Below, piece by piece: positions 8,837-19,519 of a stretch of 64,000 nt of DNA. Source of the stretch: Desulfohalovibrio reitneri (GTDB lineage: Bacteria > Desulfobacterota > Desulfovibrionia > Desulfovibrionales > Desulfovibrionaceae); assembly GCF_000711295.1 (NCBI RefSeq), contig NZ_JOMJ01000003.1:2429501-2493500 (forward strand). The letters run 5' to 3'. The notes under the pieces are model-generated. The model saw nothing but the letters and a program-made list of their open reading frames with translations. It did no database searches and was not told the DNA's origin. The position numbers were made by a program, and so were the translations under genes. Position 1 is the stretch's first letter; every line of letters starts with the position of its first letter.

Positions 8837-10264
8837 ATCAGGCGTACTTTAGTCTGCCCCGACTCCAGGTTCCGAAGCAGAGCCAAGGGGCGAAAAGAGA
8901 CAAAAAGTGCTTCAGTCCCCGCATCCACTTCTTGAAGTTGAACGCGGCTGCGGCCATCAGCAGGTTGATCGCATCACCGAGGGCCCCTTTCAGGAAGTTT
9001 TTGGCCATGCGGAAGTCGTGTTTGAGATGTCCGATCACCGGCTCGATGCCAGCGCGTCTGCGAAAACGTTGCCTGGCCTTTCGTCTCTGGTAGGGCGTGT
9101 CGCTTTTCTTCGGCCGGCCCGGAATCAGAATGCTCGTGTCACCGACTTTTTTGCGCCCCCTGTAACCCCGGTCACAGATGGCCGCCTCGGGGCAGGATTC
9201 CGTGATTTGCGAAACTTGCTCCAGAACATCCGGCAGGGTGTGACCGTCGAAAACGTTCTCCTTGAAGGACATGGCTCCTACGATCACACCGGTGGTCTTG
9301 GTCCAGGCGATGGAGGCCTTGCGTCCGAACTCGTACTTTTTGTGCTCTTTGCCCTTGCCGATGCAAAGCACGTCCGGTTCGTGCAGGCTGTAGGTCTTGT
9401 TCTTGTCGGTACGTTTCTGGTCATGGACCCGGCGGAAGAGCTGCATAGCTTCCCTGTGCCTGGCCAACGAATCCTTGGGCAGTTTGCGCTCAAGTTCGCG
9501 GATCAGGACGCCAGCCATGGTCCGAATGCGTTTGATGATCTTGCGACTCTTGAATCGCTGGCGCAGGAGGCCTGGCAATTCACGGCGGAAACTGCGGCGC
9601 AAGCTGATTCCTTCGAACTCGGCGATGGCCCTGCATCGCTTGATGACCTTGGTCAGAAGCTTCACGTCAGTGGGGAAGGTGATGTTCTTCTCCTGGACCG
9701 TGGTGTCCACGGCGATCTCCCGCTCCATGGCGTCGTCGCCGTGCAGACCCACCGAGACCTCGAAGATCAAACGCGCCCCACCCTCGCCGATGCGTTTGCG
9801 GAAATAAACCAAGTCCGTGGGGTCACAAGGAAGCCTCCACCGGAAATGCGTCTCACCGCAGAAGGCCTGATAGTAGGGGTTCCGGACCCAAGCCTCAATG
9901 ACACGCTCGTCGCTCAGATTTTCAAGCTGCTTGAGGATCATGAGCCCGACCATGAGTCTTATGGGCTTTGCTGGACGACCATACTCACTATAGAGGCTAG
10001 AAAACTCCTGCTCGAACCTTTCCCAGGGGATGTTCGCTGCAAGCTTGAGCAGCGGGTCCTTGGGATTGAGCTGATCGATGAGGTCCTCGTAGAGGAAATT
10101 GCCCTGATCGCTTTTGGCTGGCTTGGCCTTCATCATCACTCCCGAACCGGTGACGGCGCGACCGGTTTCTTGCAGAATCACTACAGTTCCTGGTCGAGAA
10201 TGATACATTGAATGCTACACTTTGTTAATTTTTTTCAGTGGCATGGATGTTTTTCAGGGCCGAC
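8807..10264 (-). mobile_element. IS5-like insertion sequence, 1458 bp, complete, inside the RND pump gene
   Basis: Both ends carry the terminal inverted repeat GTCGGYCCTGAAAAA (8807-8821 and the complement of 10250-10264), with one mismatch in 15. It is flanked by a direct repeat TACGTC (8801-8806 and 10265-10270), read as a 6-bp target duplication. One transposase gene fills it. Family assignment rests on the DDE transposase only; a 6-bp duplication is longer than usual for core IS5 members, so a related subgroup is possible. Confidence 0.85.
8838..10136 (-). CDS. DDE transposase of the IS5-like element
   Basis: About 432 residues from the ATG at 10136; an upstream extension to 10208 is open but unlikely. 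It has the IS4/IS5-type layout: an N-terminal DUF772-like helical region (GLMILKQLENLSDERVIEAW..NPYYQAFCGE), a first catalytic Asp in EIAVDTTVQEKNITFPTD, a second in EAAICDRGYRG and a C-terminal Glu in GIEPVIGHLKHDFRM (the Y-x2-R-x3-E-like region). All three acidic residues are in place and the frame is intact, so the element could still be active. Its end lies 17 bases inside the left inverted repeat. Confidence 0.9.
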   Translation of the reverse strand: MMKAKPAKSDQGNFLYEDLIDQLNPKDPLLKLAANIPWERFEQEFSSLYSEYGRPAKPIRLMVGLMILKQLENLSDERVIEAWVRNPYYQAFCGETHFRWRLPCDPTDLVYFRKRIGEGGARLIFEVSVGLHGDDAMEREIAVDTTVQEKNITFPTDVKLLTKVIKRCRAIAEFEGISLRRSFRRELPGLLRQRFKSRKIIKRIRTMAGVLIRELERKLPKDSLARHREAMQLFRRVHDQKRTDKNKTYSLHEPDVLCIGKGKEHKKYEFGRKASIAWTKTTGVIVGAMSFKENVFDGHTLPDVLEQVSQITESCPEAAICDRGYRGRKKVGDTSILIPGRPKKSDTPYQRRKARQRFRRRAGIEPVIGHLKHDFRMAKNFLKGALGDAINLLMAAAAFNFKKWMRGLKHFLSLFAPWLCFGTWSRGRLKYA

Positions 10265-12679
10265 TACGTCCTTTCCAACATTCGCCTGGAGACGGGGCTG
10301 AGTAACCCAAAAGCCTTTCGCCAATTGGTGGTCAAGAAGGAGGGGGATGGACTGATCCGGCTCGGGGAGCTAGCCGAGGTCAAGTTAGGACCGAGGAACG
10401 ACGATGTGCGCATGGCCATCAATGGTTCACCGGGCGTTTTCCTCACCGTGACAAATGCGCCCGGGGCCAACCCCCTGCGCATGGCCAAGCGCCTGGAAAA
10501 GGCCCTGGAACAGGACATCCGCCCGTTGCTTCCCCCTGGAGTCGAGGCCACCAAGGCATACGACGCCACTCTTTTCATCCAGGCCTCGATCAAGGAAGTC
10601 ATCGGCACCCTGGGCAAAACCATTGGCATCGTGCTGCTGGTGGTTGTACTTTTCCTGGCATCCTTCCGCTCCTCCCTTGCGCCCATGGCAGCCGTCCCAC
10701 TCTCAATCGTGGGCGTCTTCACCCTGATGCTGGTTATGGGCTTTTCCTTGAACATCCTGACAATGTTGGCCATAGTTCTGGCCATCGGACTGGTGGTGGA
10801 CGATGCCATCCTCATCACAGAGAACGCCACCCGACACATAGAAAACGGCAAGTCCCCCCTGCGTGCCTCCATCATCGGCACAAGGGAAGTTTCCCTGGCC
10901 ATCATCGGCATGACCGTGACCCTGGCTGCTGTTTTCTCTCCGCTGGCCTACATGGGCGGCCTTACCGGCTCGTTGTTTAGCGAGTTCGCCCTTACTTTGG
11001 TGGGGGCCGTGGCCGCCTCTGCCGTGGTAGCCCTCTTTATCACCCCTGTGCTGGCCTCCAGGGTCCTGCGCTCCGTGGAGAGGAAAAACCTCCTGGCCCG
11101 GTGGCTGGACGCGGTCATTGCCGGTATTCAATGGGTCTACGGCAAGGTACTGCGCGATTTCCTGACCTACCGGGCAGGGGCGCTGCTCATCGGCGCGACG
11201 CTTCTGGTCTGTTGCGGCTTCCTCTATTCGGGTACGCCCAAAGAACTGTCTCCCAGCGAGGACCAGTCCCTGTTCGTGGTCCAAGGCAAAGGGCCAGCCT
11301 ACGCCAACGTGGACTATCTGCACCTGTTTTCCTCCCGGCTGGACAAAATTGCGGCCAGCATTCCGGAACTGTCCAAGTATTTCGTTTGCAACGGGTATCC
11401 CAACCGGGAGGCGGTGTTCGGCATATACAGTCTGGTTCCCTGGGACGAGCGCCAGCGAAGCCAAAAGGAGATCATGCGTTCCGTGGCCCCGGCCATTCGG
11501 GACATCGCCGGACTGCAGAGCTACACCTTTGGCATGCCCCCGTTGCCCGGCGGCTACGGCCTGCCGGTGCAGTTTGTCCTGGCTACCTCCAAAGACTTTC
11601 CCCTGCTCCATACCTACCAGGAGAAGATGGTCCAGAAGGCCATGCGAAGCGGGCTCTTCACCTACCTCAAGGGCTCTCTGCAGTATGACACCCCGGTCAC
11701 GGACATCCGCATCGACCGGCTCAAGGCAGCGGAGTTGGGGGTGACCATGGCCAACATCGGCGAGGCATTCGGGATCTTCTACAACAACGACTACGTCAAC
11801 CGCTTCACGGACAGGGGTTTGGCCTACCAAGTCATCCCGCGTGCGCGGCGGCTTAACCAGGAAAGCGACCGCATCCTGGAGAGCCAAGTCAAGACCGCCT
11901 TTGGGGCCATGACCCCTCTGTCCAACTTCGCCGAGGCCTCCCGCCACACCTCGCCTGACGCTCTGACACAGTTTGACCAACTCAACTCCGCCACCATCTC
12001 CGGCTCGCTAGCGCCTGGAGTGACCCTGGGCCAAGCCCTTGACCATCTGCAAAACGTGGCCAAGCAGGTCCTGCCCAAGGATTTCCAGATCGACTACACA
12101 GGCCAGTCCCGCCAGTACATGCAGCAGGGAAACCGGCTGTTAGTAGCCTTTCTGGTGGCCATCATAGCCATCTATCTGGCTCTGACCGCACAATTCAACA
12201 GCTTTCGAGAACCCTTGATCATCCTTCTCAGCGTCCCCGGGGCCCTCTGCGGCGCACTTATTCCTCTCTACATGGGATTTGCTACTATCAACATATATAC
12301 CCAGGTGGGTCTTCTCACCCTCACCGGACTCATCGCCAAGCACTCCATCCTGTTGGTTGTCATGGCCAACGAGGCGCAGCGCAGCGAAGGCAAAAGCAAG
12401 ATCGAGGCTGCTTTCAAAGGGGGTATGGTGCGCCTGCGCCCCTTCCTCATGACCACTGCGGCCATGACCGCCGGGGTCGTTCCCCTTCTTCTGGCGGATG
12501 GTGCAGGAGCGCACTCACGTTTCGACATCGGCCTTGTCCTCTTCTCAGGGATGCTTTTCGGCTCTATGGTCATCCTCGTCGTCGTGCCCGTAGTCTACAG
12601 TTTTCTGGCCAATGATCTGAGGCCGGAAGGCACCTCCCTCTCCGCCTCGGACGCAGACGAGCAGTTCCAGGCGGGGTGA
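10265..12679 (+). pseudogene. RND efflux pump inner-membrane subunit, C-terminal part (interrupted by IS)
   Basis: About 800 residues continuing the pump split at 8806. The segment resumes with YVLSNIRLETGLSNPKAFRQ and has the helix with the proton-relay acids (AIGLVVDDAILITENATRHI), the second porter repeat, and the closing helices ending near LANDLRPEGT. An ATG at 10238 inside the IS end could give a short in-frame leader, but the N-terminal helix and porter half would be lacking, so a working pump is not expected. No other stop or frameshift is seen, which suggests a recent insertion. Confidence 0.9.
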
Positions 12680-12785
12680 TTCCGGCAACATCTCCCGGTG
12701 TCGTCCATTCCGCCGTGACATTGTCGCCGCTAGGGGCCGTGAAATAAGCGTCTCCACTCTCGCAACGATGACAAGGACTCTTTCC

Positions 12786-14996
12786 ATGGCTCGACTAATC
12801 CCGACACTTTTGGCCGTTTGGATCCTGTTACTCGGTTCGTACGCCTTGGCCGACGAGCCGATTGGGGATGAAATCACCCTGGACTCACCCGGCCAAGGAG
12901 CCATCTTCCTGCACCAGGAAGCGGCCCAAGTGGCCGAACGGTTGAACTTCCTCCTCTCCGGGCTGGACACCGCGCCCGGGGACCTGGCGGGGGTCTGGAA
13001 GGCCATGGACGAAACGGGGGGAGGAATGGCCCATGTGGCCCTCTCCGCGGCCATTCTGCTTGCCGCCTATCTTCTGGAGCGGCTATTCCGGCGCCTCTAC
13101 CGACGGCCCAGAAGGAAGTTGGAGACCAAGCCCGCCCACACTGCGCTCGTCAAACTGTCGCGGCTGATCTTCCGGGGTTTCTTCGGCCTTATGGACGTCG
13201 GCCTGTTCTACGCCCTGGGCCTGCTCCTGTTGGTTTTCTTCGTCGGCCCCCCCGCCGGGGAGCCTGCCTTGGCAGGGGTCTGGCTCCGGGCAGTGGGGTT
13301 GGTCCGTCTGCTGGTTTTAACCGCAGATTTGCTTCTGGCGGCCCGTGCCCCGACCGTACGCCTTATCCCTTTGGGCGACTCCGCTGCGAAGCGACTAATG
13401 TCCTGGCTGACCCTCTCCTTGGCCACAGGCATCCTTCTCTCCGAAACCATACTCTACCTGCGCCAGATCGGCCCCATGCGCGAGCAGACTTTCCTGCTGC
13501 TCTATGCCCTGGCGGGAATGGCGCAAGTCCTCGTCCTCGTCCTGCTCAGCCTGTCTACGCGGCGCGATGTGGCTGAACTCATAAGTCGGCCAGATCCGGA
13601 AGTCCCCGAGTCGGAGATGCGTGTCCGGCGCTGGATTGGCCGCTGGTGGCACGTCCTGTTTATCGCCTTCGTCCTGCTTATAGGATTGGCCTGGGAGGGC
13701 GAGCTGCTTCTGGGCGGGCATGACATGGCCCTGGCAATGGGACTGAGTCTGCTCTGCCTGCCGGGAATCTATGCCATCGACAGATTGGCCTGTAACCTGC
13801 TGCGCACCTTCTTGGCCCGCAGGCAGGCCGGGCCGAACCCAAACCGTCCAGAGGTGGACGTGCAGGGCGAGGCCCTGCCCACGAACGAGTCGCCACCTGA
13901 ACCGCCCGATGTGGAGGTGGTGGAAGGTTTCGACGATGATGATTACCGAGAAGCGCCCGAACCCCGCGGGCCTGGCCCGTATCTCTTCTTCGCGCGGCGC
14001 GTGATGCGGATGGGCCTGCTGGTCATCCTGGTTCTGGTCCTCATGGAGATATGGGGCGTAGACATCGGCCGCGGCCAAGTGCTGGTTCGCACTGGTTTGA
14101 CCATCTTGGCTACCTTGGCTGTGGGCTACGGGCTGTGGGAGTGGGCGAGGGCGGCCATCGACGTCCGCTTGGAGGAAGAGAGCCAGGATATGGACCTGGA
14201 CGAGGCCGAAGCTGGGGCTGGCGGATCTCGTAAGGGCACCTTGCTGACTCTGTTGCGCAAGGTCATCCTTATTGCCGTGGTGCTGGTCTCATGCTTCACC
14301 GTGCTTTCGGCCATGGGCGTGAACCTCGGCCCCCTTCTGGCAGGCGCGGGCATCTTCGGCCTGGCCATTGGATTCGGCGCACAGACCCTGGTGAGGGACG
14401 TTTTTTCCGGCCTATTCTTTCTGTTGGACGACGCATTTCGCATTGGCGACTATGTGGAGACCGGCAGCCTAACAGGCACTGTGGAGCATCTCACTATCCG
14501 CTCCCTGCAACTGCGCCACCCCAGAGGCATGGTGCACACCATCCCTTACGGCGAACTGAGTTCGGTGAGCAACTATTCCCGGGACTGGGTCATCATGAAG
14601 CTGGACATCCGGGTTCCCTTTGAGACGGACATCGAAAAGGTGCGCAAGATCGTCAAGAAGGTGGGAAAGAAGTTGATGAAGGATGAAGAACACGGGGACA
14701 AGCTGCTTGCTCCTGTCAAATCCCAAGGCGTGCGGGAGATCGATGACTCGGCCCTGGTAACCCGAGTCAAGTTTAAGACCGTTCCTGGTGAGCAGTTTGT
14801 CCTGCGGCGGGAGGTCTACCGTCGTATCCAAGAGGCTTTCGCAGCCAACGGCATTCAATTTGCCCCGCGCAAGGTCATTGTTCATTTGCCGGAGCCCGCC
14901 CCTGGACAGCCTCCCACGGACGAGGCGACAAAGGCCGGAGCGGCCGCAGCCGCTGGTGAGCTTGTCAATAACGGCCAGGAAAACAACCAGGGCTGA
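12786..14996 (+). CDS. Large MscS-family mechanosensitive channel
   Basis: About 736 residues from the ATG at 12786, chosen because an AAGGA motif precedes it and it begins a clean signal peptide (MARLIPTLLAVWILLLGSYALA). The alternative ATG at 12768 adds 6 residues. Several hydrophobic helices span residues 75-420. An acidic linker is at about 355-400 (VEVVEGFDDDDYREAPEP). The C-terminal third is the MscS core: pore helix LLAGAGIFGLAIGFGAQTLV, then the beta domain GDYVETGSLTGTVEHLTIRS and the carboxyl domain. It resembles the long MscK/YbdG-like channels that release solutes on osmotic downshift. It stands alone after the broken RND operon. Confidence 0.88.
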   Translation: MARLIPTLLAVWILLLGSYALADEPIGDEITLDSPGQGAIFLHQEAAQVAERLNFLLSGLDTAPGDLAGVWKAMDETGGGMAHVALSAAILLAAYLLERLFRRLYRRPRRKLETKPAHTALVKLSRLIFRGFFGLMDVGLFYALGLLLLVFFVGPPAGEPALAGVWLRAVGLVRLLVLTADLLLAARAPTVRLIPLGDSAAKRLMSWLTLSLATGILLSETILYLRQIGPMREQTFLLLYALAGMAQVLVLVLLSLSTRRDVAELISRPDPEVPESEMRVRRWIGRWWHVLFIAFVLLIGLAWEGELLLGGHDMALAMGLSLLCLPGIYAIDRLACNLLRTFLARRQAGPNPNRPEVDVQGEALPTNESPPEPPDVEVVEGFDDDDYREAPEPRGPGPYLFFARRVMRMGLLVILVLVLMEIWGVDIGRGQVLVRTGLTILATLAVGYGLWEWARAAIDVRLEEESQDMDLDEAEAGAGGSRKGTLLTLLRKVILIAVVLVSCFTVLSAMGVNLGPLLAGAGIFGLAIGFGAQTLVRDVFSGLFFLLDDAFRIGDYVETGSLTGTVEHLTIRSLQLRHPRGMVHTIPYGELSSVSNYSRDWVIMKLDIRVPFETDIEKVRKIVKKVGKKLMKDEEHGDKLLAPVKSQGVREIDDSALVTRVKFKTVPGEQFVLRREVYRRIQEAFAANGIQFAPRKVIVHLPEPAPGQPPTDEATKAGAAAAAGELVNNGQENNQG

Positions 14997-15565
14997 GCCC
15001 GGGACGCAACGACCAACGTGAAAGCACACCGCTTTCTCGTCAATTTTCCCGCAGGGATTCTGATTCTATCACAAGCGGCCTTGAGGGGCGGAAATCAGAA
15101 AAACATGGCCGCCTAACCTGTTTATTTAATGTAACAAAACTTTCAGGCAAAACTCATATGACACAGAAAATTGATCGTATGGGACACATGAAGAACACAT
15201 AATGACGTGTCGCTGAGCGCCTTTCTTCTTAAGCATGCCTAAGTCCACTTTGACTCTTGTATGCCCACCCTCGCAAGTGGTCCAGTTTCCCGAGGCCACC
15301 TCTTCGAGTTGGGTAGCGAACTTGGGTTTATGTACTTTTAGGGGGCAAATCATTGGCATGTCGCCGAAAACGATCTGAAAAACCGAACATGCTATTTTTA
15401 ACATATTGAAATTGCTCTGTTTTAATTGACCGGCCTTGTCCCTCCTGCCATGAAGGAATCATGTGCTGAAGCAAGCCGAGGAACGTGGTTCCGAACGCTC
15501 TGGGAGAACGCCGATCCAGCCAATCGAGCTGGTGGCGCACAAACCAGTGAACGGAGGAGGCAGGT
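14997..15565. other. 569-bp spacer before fdhA
   Basis: An AT-rich stretch relative to the flanks, with no gene I can support. It holds the 24-bp repeat at 15096-15119 whose exact inverse is at 26257-26280. A minus-strand frame of 92 codons (15126-15404) has several Cys but no recognised family and no good ribosome-binding site. The fdhA leader ends with a strong GGAGGAGG site. No terminator or clear promoter was found for the downstream operon. Confidence 0.5.
15096..15119 (+). repeat. 24-bp repeat, exact inverse of 26257-26280
   Basis: This stretch, which contains AACATGGCCGCCTAACCT, is repeated exactly on the opposite strand 11.1 kb downstream. The match stops sharply on both sides. Chance identity of 24 bases in this window is very unlikely. 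Confidence 0.8.
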
Positions 15566-18500
15566 ATGGATTGCAATCGAAGGGATTTCCTCAAGCTGGT
15601 GGGCACAGGCGTGGCAGGCCTGAGCTTGGCCCACCTCGGCTTCGATATCAGGCCGGTTGAGGCATACGCTGCCGGGCTGAAGATCGAGGGCGCCAAAGAA
15701 GTGATCACCGTATGCCCCTTCTGCTCGGTGAGTTGCCACATCGTGGCCTACGTCAAGAATGGCAAGCTCGTGAGCACCGAAGGCGACCCGGACTATCCCA
15801 TCAACCAAGGGGCGCTGTGCTCCAAAGGCGCGGCCATGCTGACCATGACCCGCAACAAGCACCGTCTGACCATGCCTCTCTATCGCGCCCCCCACTCGGA
15901 CAAATGGGAAGAAAAGTCCTGGGAGTGGACCCTGACCGAGATCGCCAAGCGGGTGAAAAAAACTCGCGACAGCCGACTGGTCTTCAAGAATGAGAAAGGC
16001 AACACCGTAAACCGCCTGGACGCCATGTTCCTGCTCGGCACGTCCCATGCCGACAACGAGGAATGCGCCCTGGCGCACCAAGCCATGAGAAGCCTGGGTG
16101 TCGTCCACATGGACCACCAGGCACGTATCTGACACAGCGCCACTGTTGCGGCTCTGGGAGAGTCGTTCGGACGCGGCGCGATGACAAACCACTGGATCGA
16201 CATCAAGAATGCCGATGCGATCCTGATCATGGGCAGCAATGCTGCCGAACACCACCCCATTTCCTTCAAGTGGGTGCTCGACGCCAAGTACAACAAGAAC
16301 GCCACGGTCATGCATGTCGACCCCAAGTTCTCGCGTACTTCGGCGCGCTCCGACTTCCACGTGCCCTTGCGTTCCGGCACGGACGTCGCCTTTCTCGGGG
16401 GGATGGTAAACTACCTGCTCAACGAGCAAAAATACTACGACTTCTACGTCAAGGAGTACACAAACGCTTCCCTCATTGTGGGCGAGGACTACGCCTTCGA
16501 GGACGGCTTGTTCAGCGGGTTTGACCCGAAAACGCGCTCCTACGACAAGTCAAAGTGGGCCTTCGAGATGGACTCCGATGGCGTGCCAAAGCGAGACAAG
16601 AGCCTTGGACACCCCCGCTGCGTGTTCCAGCTCATGAAGAAGCACTACTCCCGCTACGACCTGGACACAGTCTCGTCCGTCACCGGTGTCTCCAAGGACA
16701 ACCTCATGCGGGTATACGAGGCCTACGCCAAAACGGGGAACGGCTCCAAGGCGGGCACCATCATGTACGCCCTGGGATGGACCCAGCATACCGTGGGCGT
16801 CCAGAACATCCGTTGCGCGGCCATCATCCAGCTCCTGCTGGGCAACATCGGCATCGCCGGAGGCGGCATCAACGCCCTGCGCGGCGAGCCCAACGTGCAG
16901 GGGTCCACGGACCACACTCTGCTCTACCACATCGTGCCTGGCTACATGGCCATGCCGCATGACGAGTGGCGGACTCTGGACGATTACCTCAAGGCCAACA
17001 CGCCGGTCAGCAACGACCCCACAAGCGCCAACTGGTGGCAGCACAAGCCCAAGTACTTCGTGAGCCTGCTCAAGGCCTGGTACGGCGATGCCGCCACCCC
17101 GGACAACGGCTACGGCTACGACTGGTTGCCAAAGATCGAGAAGGGCGGTGACTACTCTTACCTGCCGCTGTTCGACCGTATGTACAATGGCGAGATAGAA
17201 GGCGGCTTCATCATCGGCCTCAACCCAATGCAGAGCGTGCCCAATTCCAACAAGATTCGGGCCGCGCTGGATAAACTTGACTGGCTGGTGACTTCGGAAC
17301 TGCACCATTCCGAAACTACGGACAACTGGAACCGACCAGGCGTGGACCCCAAGGACGTCAAGACCGAGGTGTTCCTGCTTCCTTCCGCCCACCGGGTGGA
17401 GAAGGAAGGCACTGTGACCAACTCCGGCCGCTGGCTTCTGTGGCACTACAAGGCCATTGATCCTCCGGGGCAGGCTAGAACCTTCGGCGAGATGTTCGTG
17501 GGCATCATGAACAAGCTCAGGGAGATGTACAAGCTGGAGGGCGGCGCCCTGCACCAGGCCGTGACCGAGCTCGACTGGCCGCGCACCTACGACCCCGAAG
17601 CCGTTACCCGTAAAATCAATGGCGTCTTCACCAAGGACACCAATGTGGGCGGCAAGGTGTACAGGAAGGGGCAGTTGGTGCCTTCCTTCACCGCCCTCAA
17701 GGACGACGGATCCACCATGAGCCTGAACTGGCTCTACACCGGCAGCTACACCGAGGAGGAAGGCAACAAGTCCAAGCGGCGCGACCCCTCCCAGACCGCC
17801 ATGCAAAAGAAGATCGGCCTGTTCCCCAACTGGAGCTGGTGCTGGCCTGTTAACCGGCGCATCCTCTACAACCGCGCCTCGGTGGATCTGCAGGGCAACC
17901 CGCTGAACAAGGAACAGCCCACAATCTCCTGGACCGGCGACTCCTGGGCGGGCGACGTACCCGACGGCGGTTGGCCGCCCATGGCCTCCGGCAAGGGCAG
18001 GTACCCCTTCATCATGACTGTGCACGGCTTTGGGCAGCAATACGGGCCGGGACGGGCCGACGGCCCCTTCCCCGAGCACTACGAGCCAGTGGAGACCCCG
18101 GTGGACTCCAATCCGTTCTCCAAGCAACTCAGCAGCCCGGTGTTCAAGTCCGTGAACAGCGACATGGACAAGCTGGCCAAGGCGGGTGACCCCAATTACC
18201 CCATCGTACTCACCACTTACAACGTGTGCGAGCACTGGTGCGGTGGTGGCGAGACCCGCAACGTGCCCAACCTGCTGGAGACCGAACCCCAGCTCTATGT
18301 GGAAATCAGCCCCGAGCTGGCCAAGGAGAAAGGCATCAAGAACGGCGAGGGCGTCATCGTGCAGAGTGCGCGCGCCGAGGTCGAAGCCATTGCCATGGTT
18401 ACGGTGCGCATGCGTCCACTGCAGGTGCACGGCCGGGTCATCCATGAGATCGGGATGCCCTACTGCTTCGGCTGGAAAACCCCCGGAGTCGGCGACTCCA

Positions 18501-18610
18501 CCAACAGGCTCACGCCATCGGTGGCTGATCCCAACACCACCATTCCGGAGTTCAAGGCCTGTTGCGTGAATATTCGCAAGGCGGACAAGCTGACCGAGCT
18601 TGCCACCTGA
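15566..18610 (+). CDS. fdhA: Formate dehydrogenase alpha subunit, selenoprotein (UGA at 16130-16132 read as Sec)
   Basis: One frame runs from 15566 to 18610 (1014 residues) with a single in-frame TGA at codon 189. The TGA falls where the active-site Cys/Sec lies in this family (HQARI-U-HSATVA). The product is the catalytic Mo/W-bis-MGD subunit that oxidises formate to CO2 or reduces CO2. A Tat signal is seen (NRRDFLKLVG, residues 4-13), so it is exported with its partner. One [4Fe-4S] cluster is bound by C50, C53, C57 and C85. The C-terminal molybdopterin-binding domain is intact. A GGAGGAGG site precedes the ATG. fdhB follows 56 bases downstream. It resembles the periplasmic FdhAB of Desulfovibrio; no cytochrome subunit gene is nearby. 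Confidence 0.95.
16130..16170 (+). promoter_or_regulatory. SECIS-like element downstream of the fdhA UGA codon
   Basis: From 14 to 24 bases after the UGA the sequence TTGCGGCTCTG nearly matches TTGCAGGTCTG, the apical part of the E. coli fdhF SECIS, at the same distance. A short stem GGCTCT/AGAGTC closes at 16150-16164, though I cannot verify the full fold. It would bind SelB to insert selenocysteine. Confidence 0.7.
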
Positions 18611-18666
18611 TGACCCGCCACCCGCGGGGGGATAGGTCTCTTCGCGGGTGAAGCAAGGAGGATCCC

Positions 18667-19413
18667 ATGCCGAAGGTGTTCCTGATTGACACGTCCCGCT
18701 GCACCGCTTGCCGCGGGTGCCAGTTGGCCTGCAAGGAGTGGCACGAGCTCGAGCCGAATACGACCTACCAGTACGGCTGGGGCAGCCACCAGAATCCCAA
18801 GGACCTCAACCCCAACAATTACAAGTTGGTCCGCTTCATCGAGCACATGGACGGCGACGGCGTGGTGCGGTGGAATTTCTTCCCCGACCAGTGCCGCCAT
18901 TGCGTCATGCCCCCGTGCAAGGACGCGGCCGACATGTACATGGAAGGGGCGATCATCAAGGACGATAAGACGGGCGCGGTGCTCTTCACCGGCAAAACGT
19001 CCATGCTCTCGCGCGAAGCTTACGAGGTGGTGCGCGACGCCTGCCCCTACGACATTCCCCGCCGCGACATCGCCTCGGGCATGCTCAGCAAGTGCACCAT
19101 GTGCATCGACCGGGTACGCGCCGGCATGCTGCCCGCTTGCGTCAAGGTTTGTCCAACCGGAGCCATGAACTTCGGTGAGCGCGACAAGATGCTGGACCTG
19201 GCGGACGAACGCCTGAAGATCGCCAGAAGGAAGTATCCCGAAGCCATGCTGGCGGACGCCAGGGATGTGAACGTGATATTCCTGCTGACGGACAAGCCCG
19301 AGAACTATTGGAAGAACAGCGTGGCCAGCGCCTCCCCGCGCGGTTTGAACCGCAAGCGATTCCTGGCCGGACTGACCGAACCGCTACGCAGGGTGATCCC
19401 CTCGCGCGGCTAG
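18667..19413 (+). CDS. fdhB: Formate dehydrogenase beta (iron-sulfur) subunit
   Basis: A 248-residue ferredoxin-type electron-transfer subunit. Cys clusters in order: CTACRGCQLACKEW near residue 12, CRHCVMPPCKDA near 78, CPYDIPRR near 125 and CTMCIDRVRAGMLPACVKVCP near 140, enough for three to four [4Fe-4S] clusters. There is no signal peptide, so it would be exported with the Tat-bearing alpha subunit. It passes electrons from FdhA to a periplasmic cytochrome c3 in Desulfovibrio-type systems. An AAGGAGG site precedes the ATG. There is no C-terminal membrane helix, unlike E. coli FdnH, which supports a soluble enzyme. Confidence 0.93.
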   Translation: MPKVFLIDTSRCTACRGCQLACKEWHELEPNTTYQYGWGSHQNPKDLNPNNYKLVRFIEHMDGDGVVRWNFFPDQCRHCVMPPCKDAADMYMEGAIIKDDKTGAVLFTGKTSMLSREAYEVVRDACPYDIPRRDIASGMLSKCTMCIDRVRAGMLPACVKVCPTGAMNFGERDKMLDLADERLKIARRKYPEAMLADARDVNVIFLLTDKPENYWKNSVASASPRGLNRKRFLAGLTEPLRRVIPSRG

Positions 19414-19519
19414 GTTCTTGAGGAAAGGAAAAGTCCGCACTTGGCCCAGGGAGCGCCGGGCAACAGGCCCGGCGCCCCCCAGGGCCGCGAACGCACCAGC
19501 CACGGGAGGCAGCCGCCCC

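Noticed and set aside
15126-15404. Minus-strand reading frame of 92 codons with several Cys upstream of fdhA
   Set aside because: No convincing ribosome-binding site or family match; AT-rich spacer DNA can give such frames by chance. Not listed as a gene.
16130-16180. Stop codon in fdhA as a nonsense mutation that splits the gene into two
   Set aside because: The frame continues unchanged past the TGA, which lies at the selenocysteine position, with a SECIS-like sequence after it.
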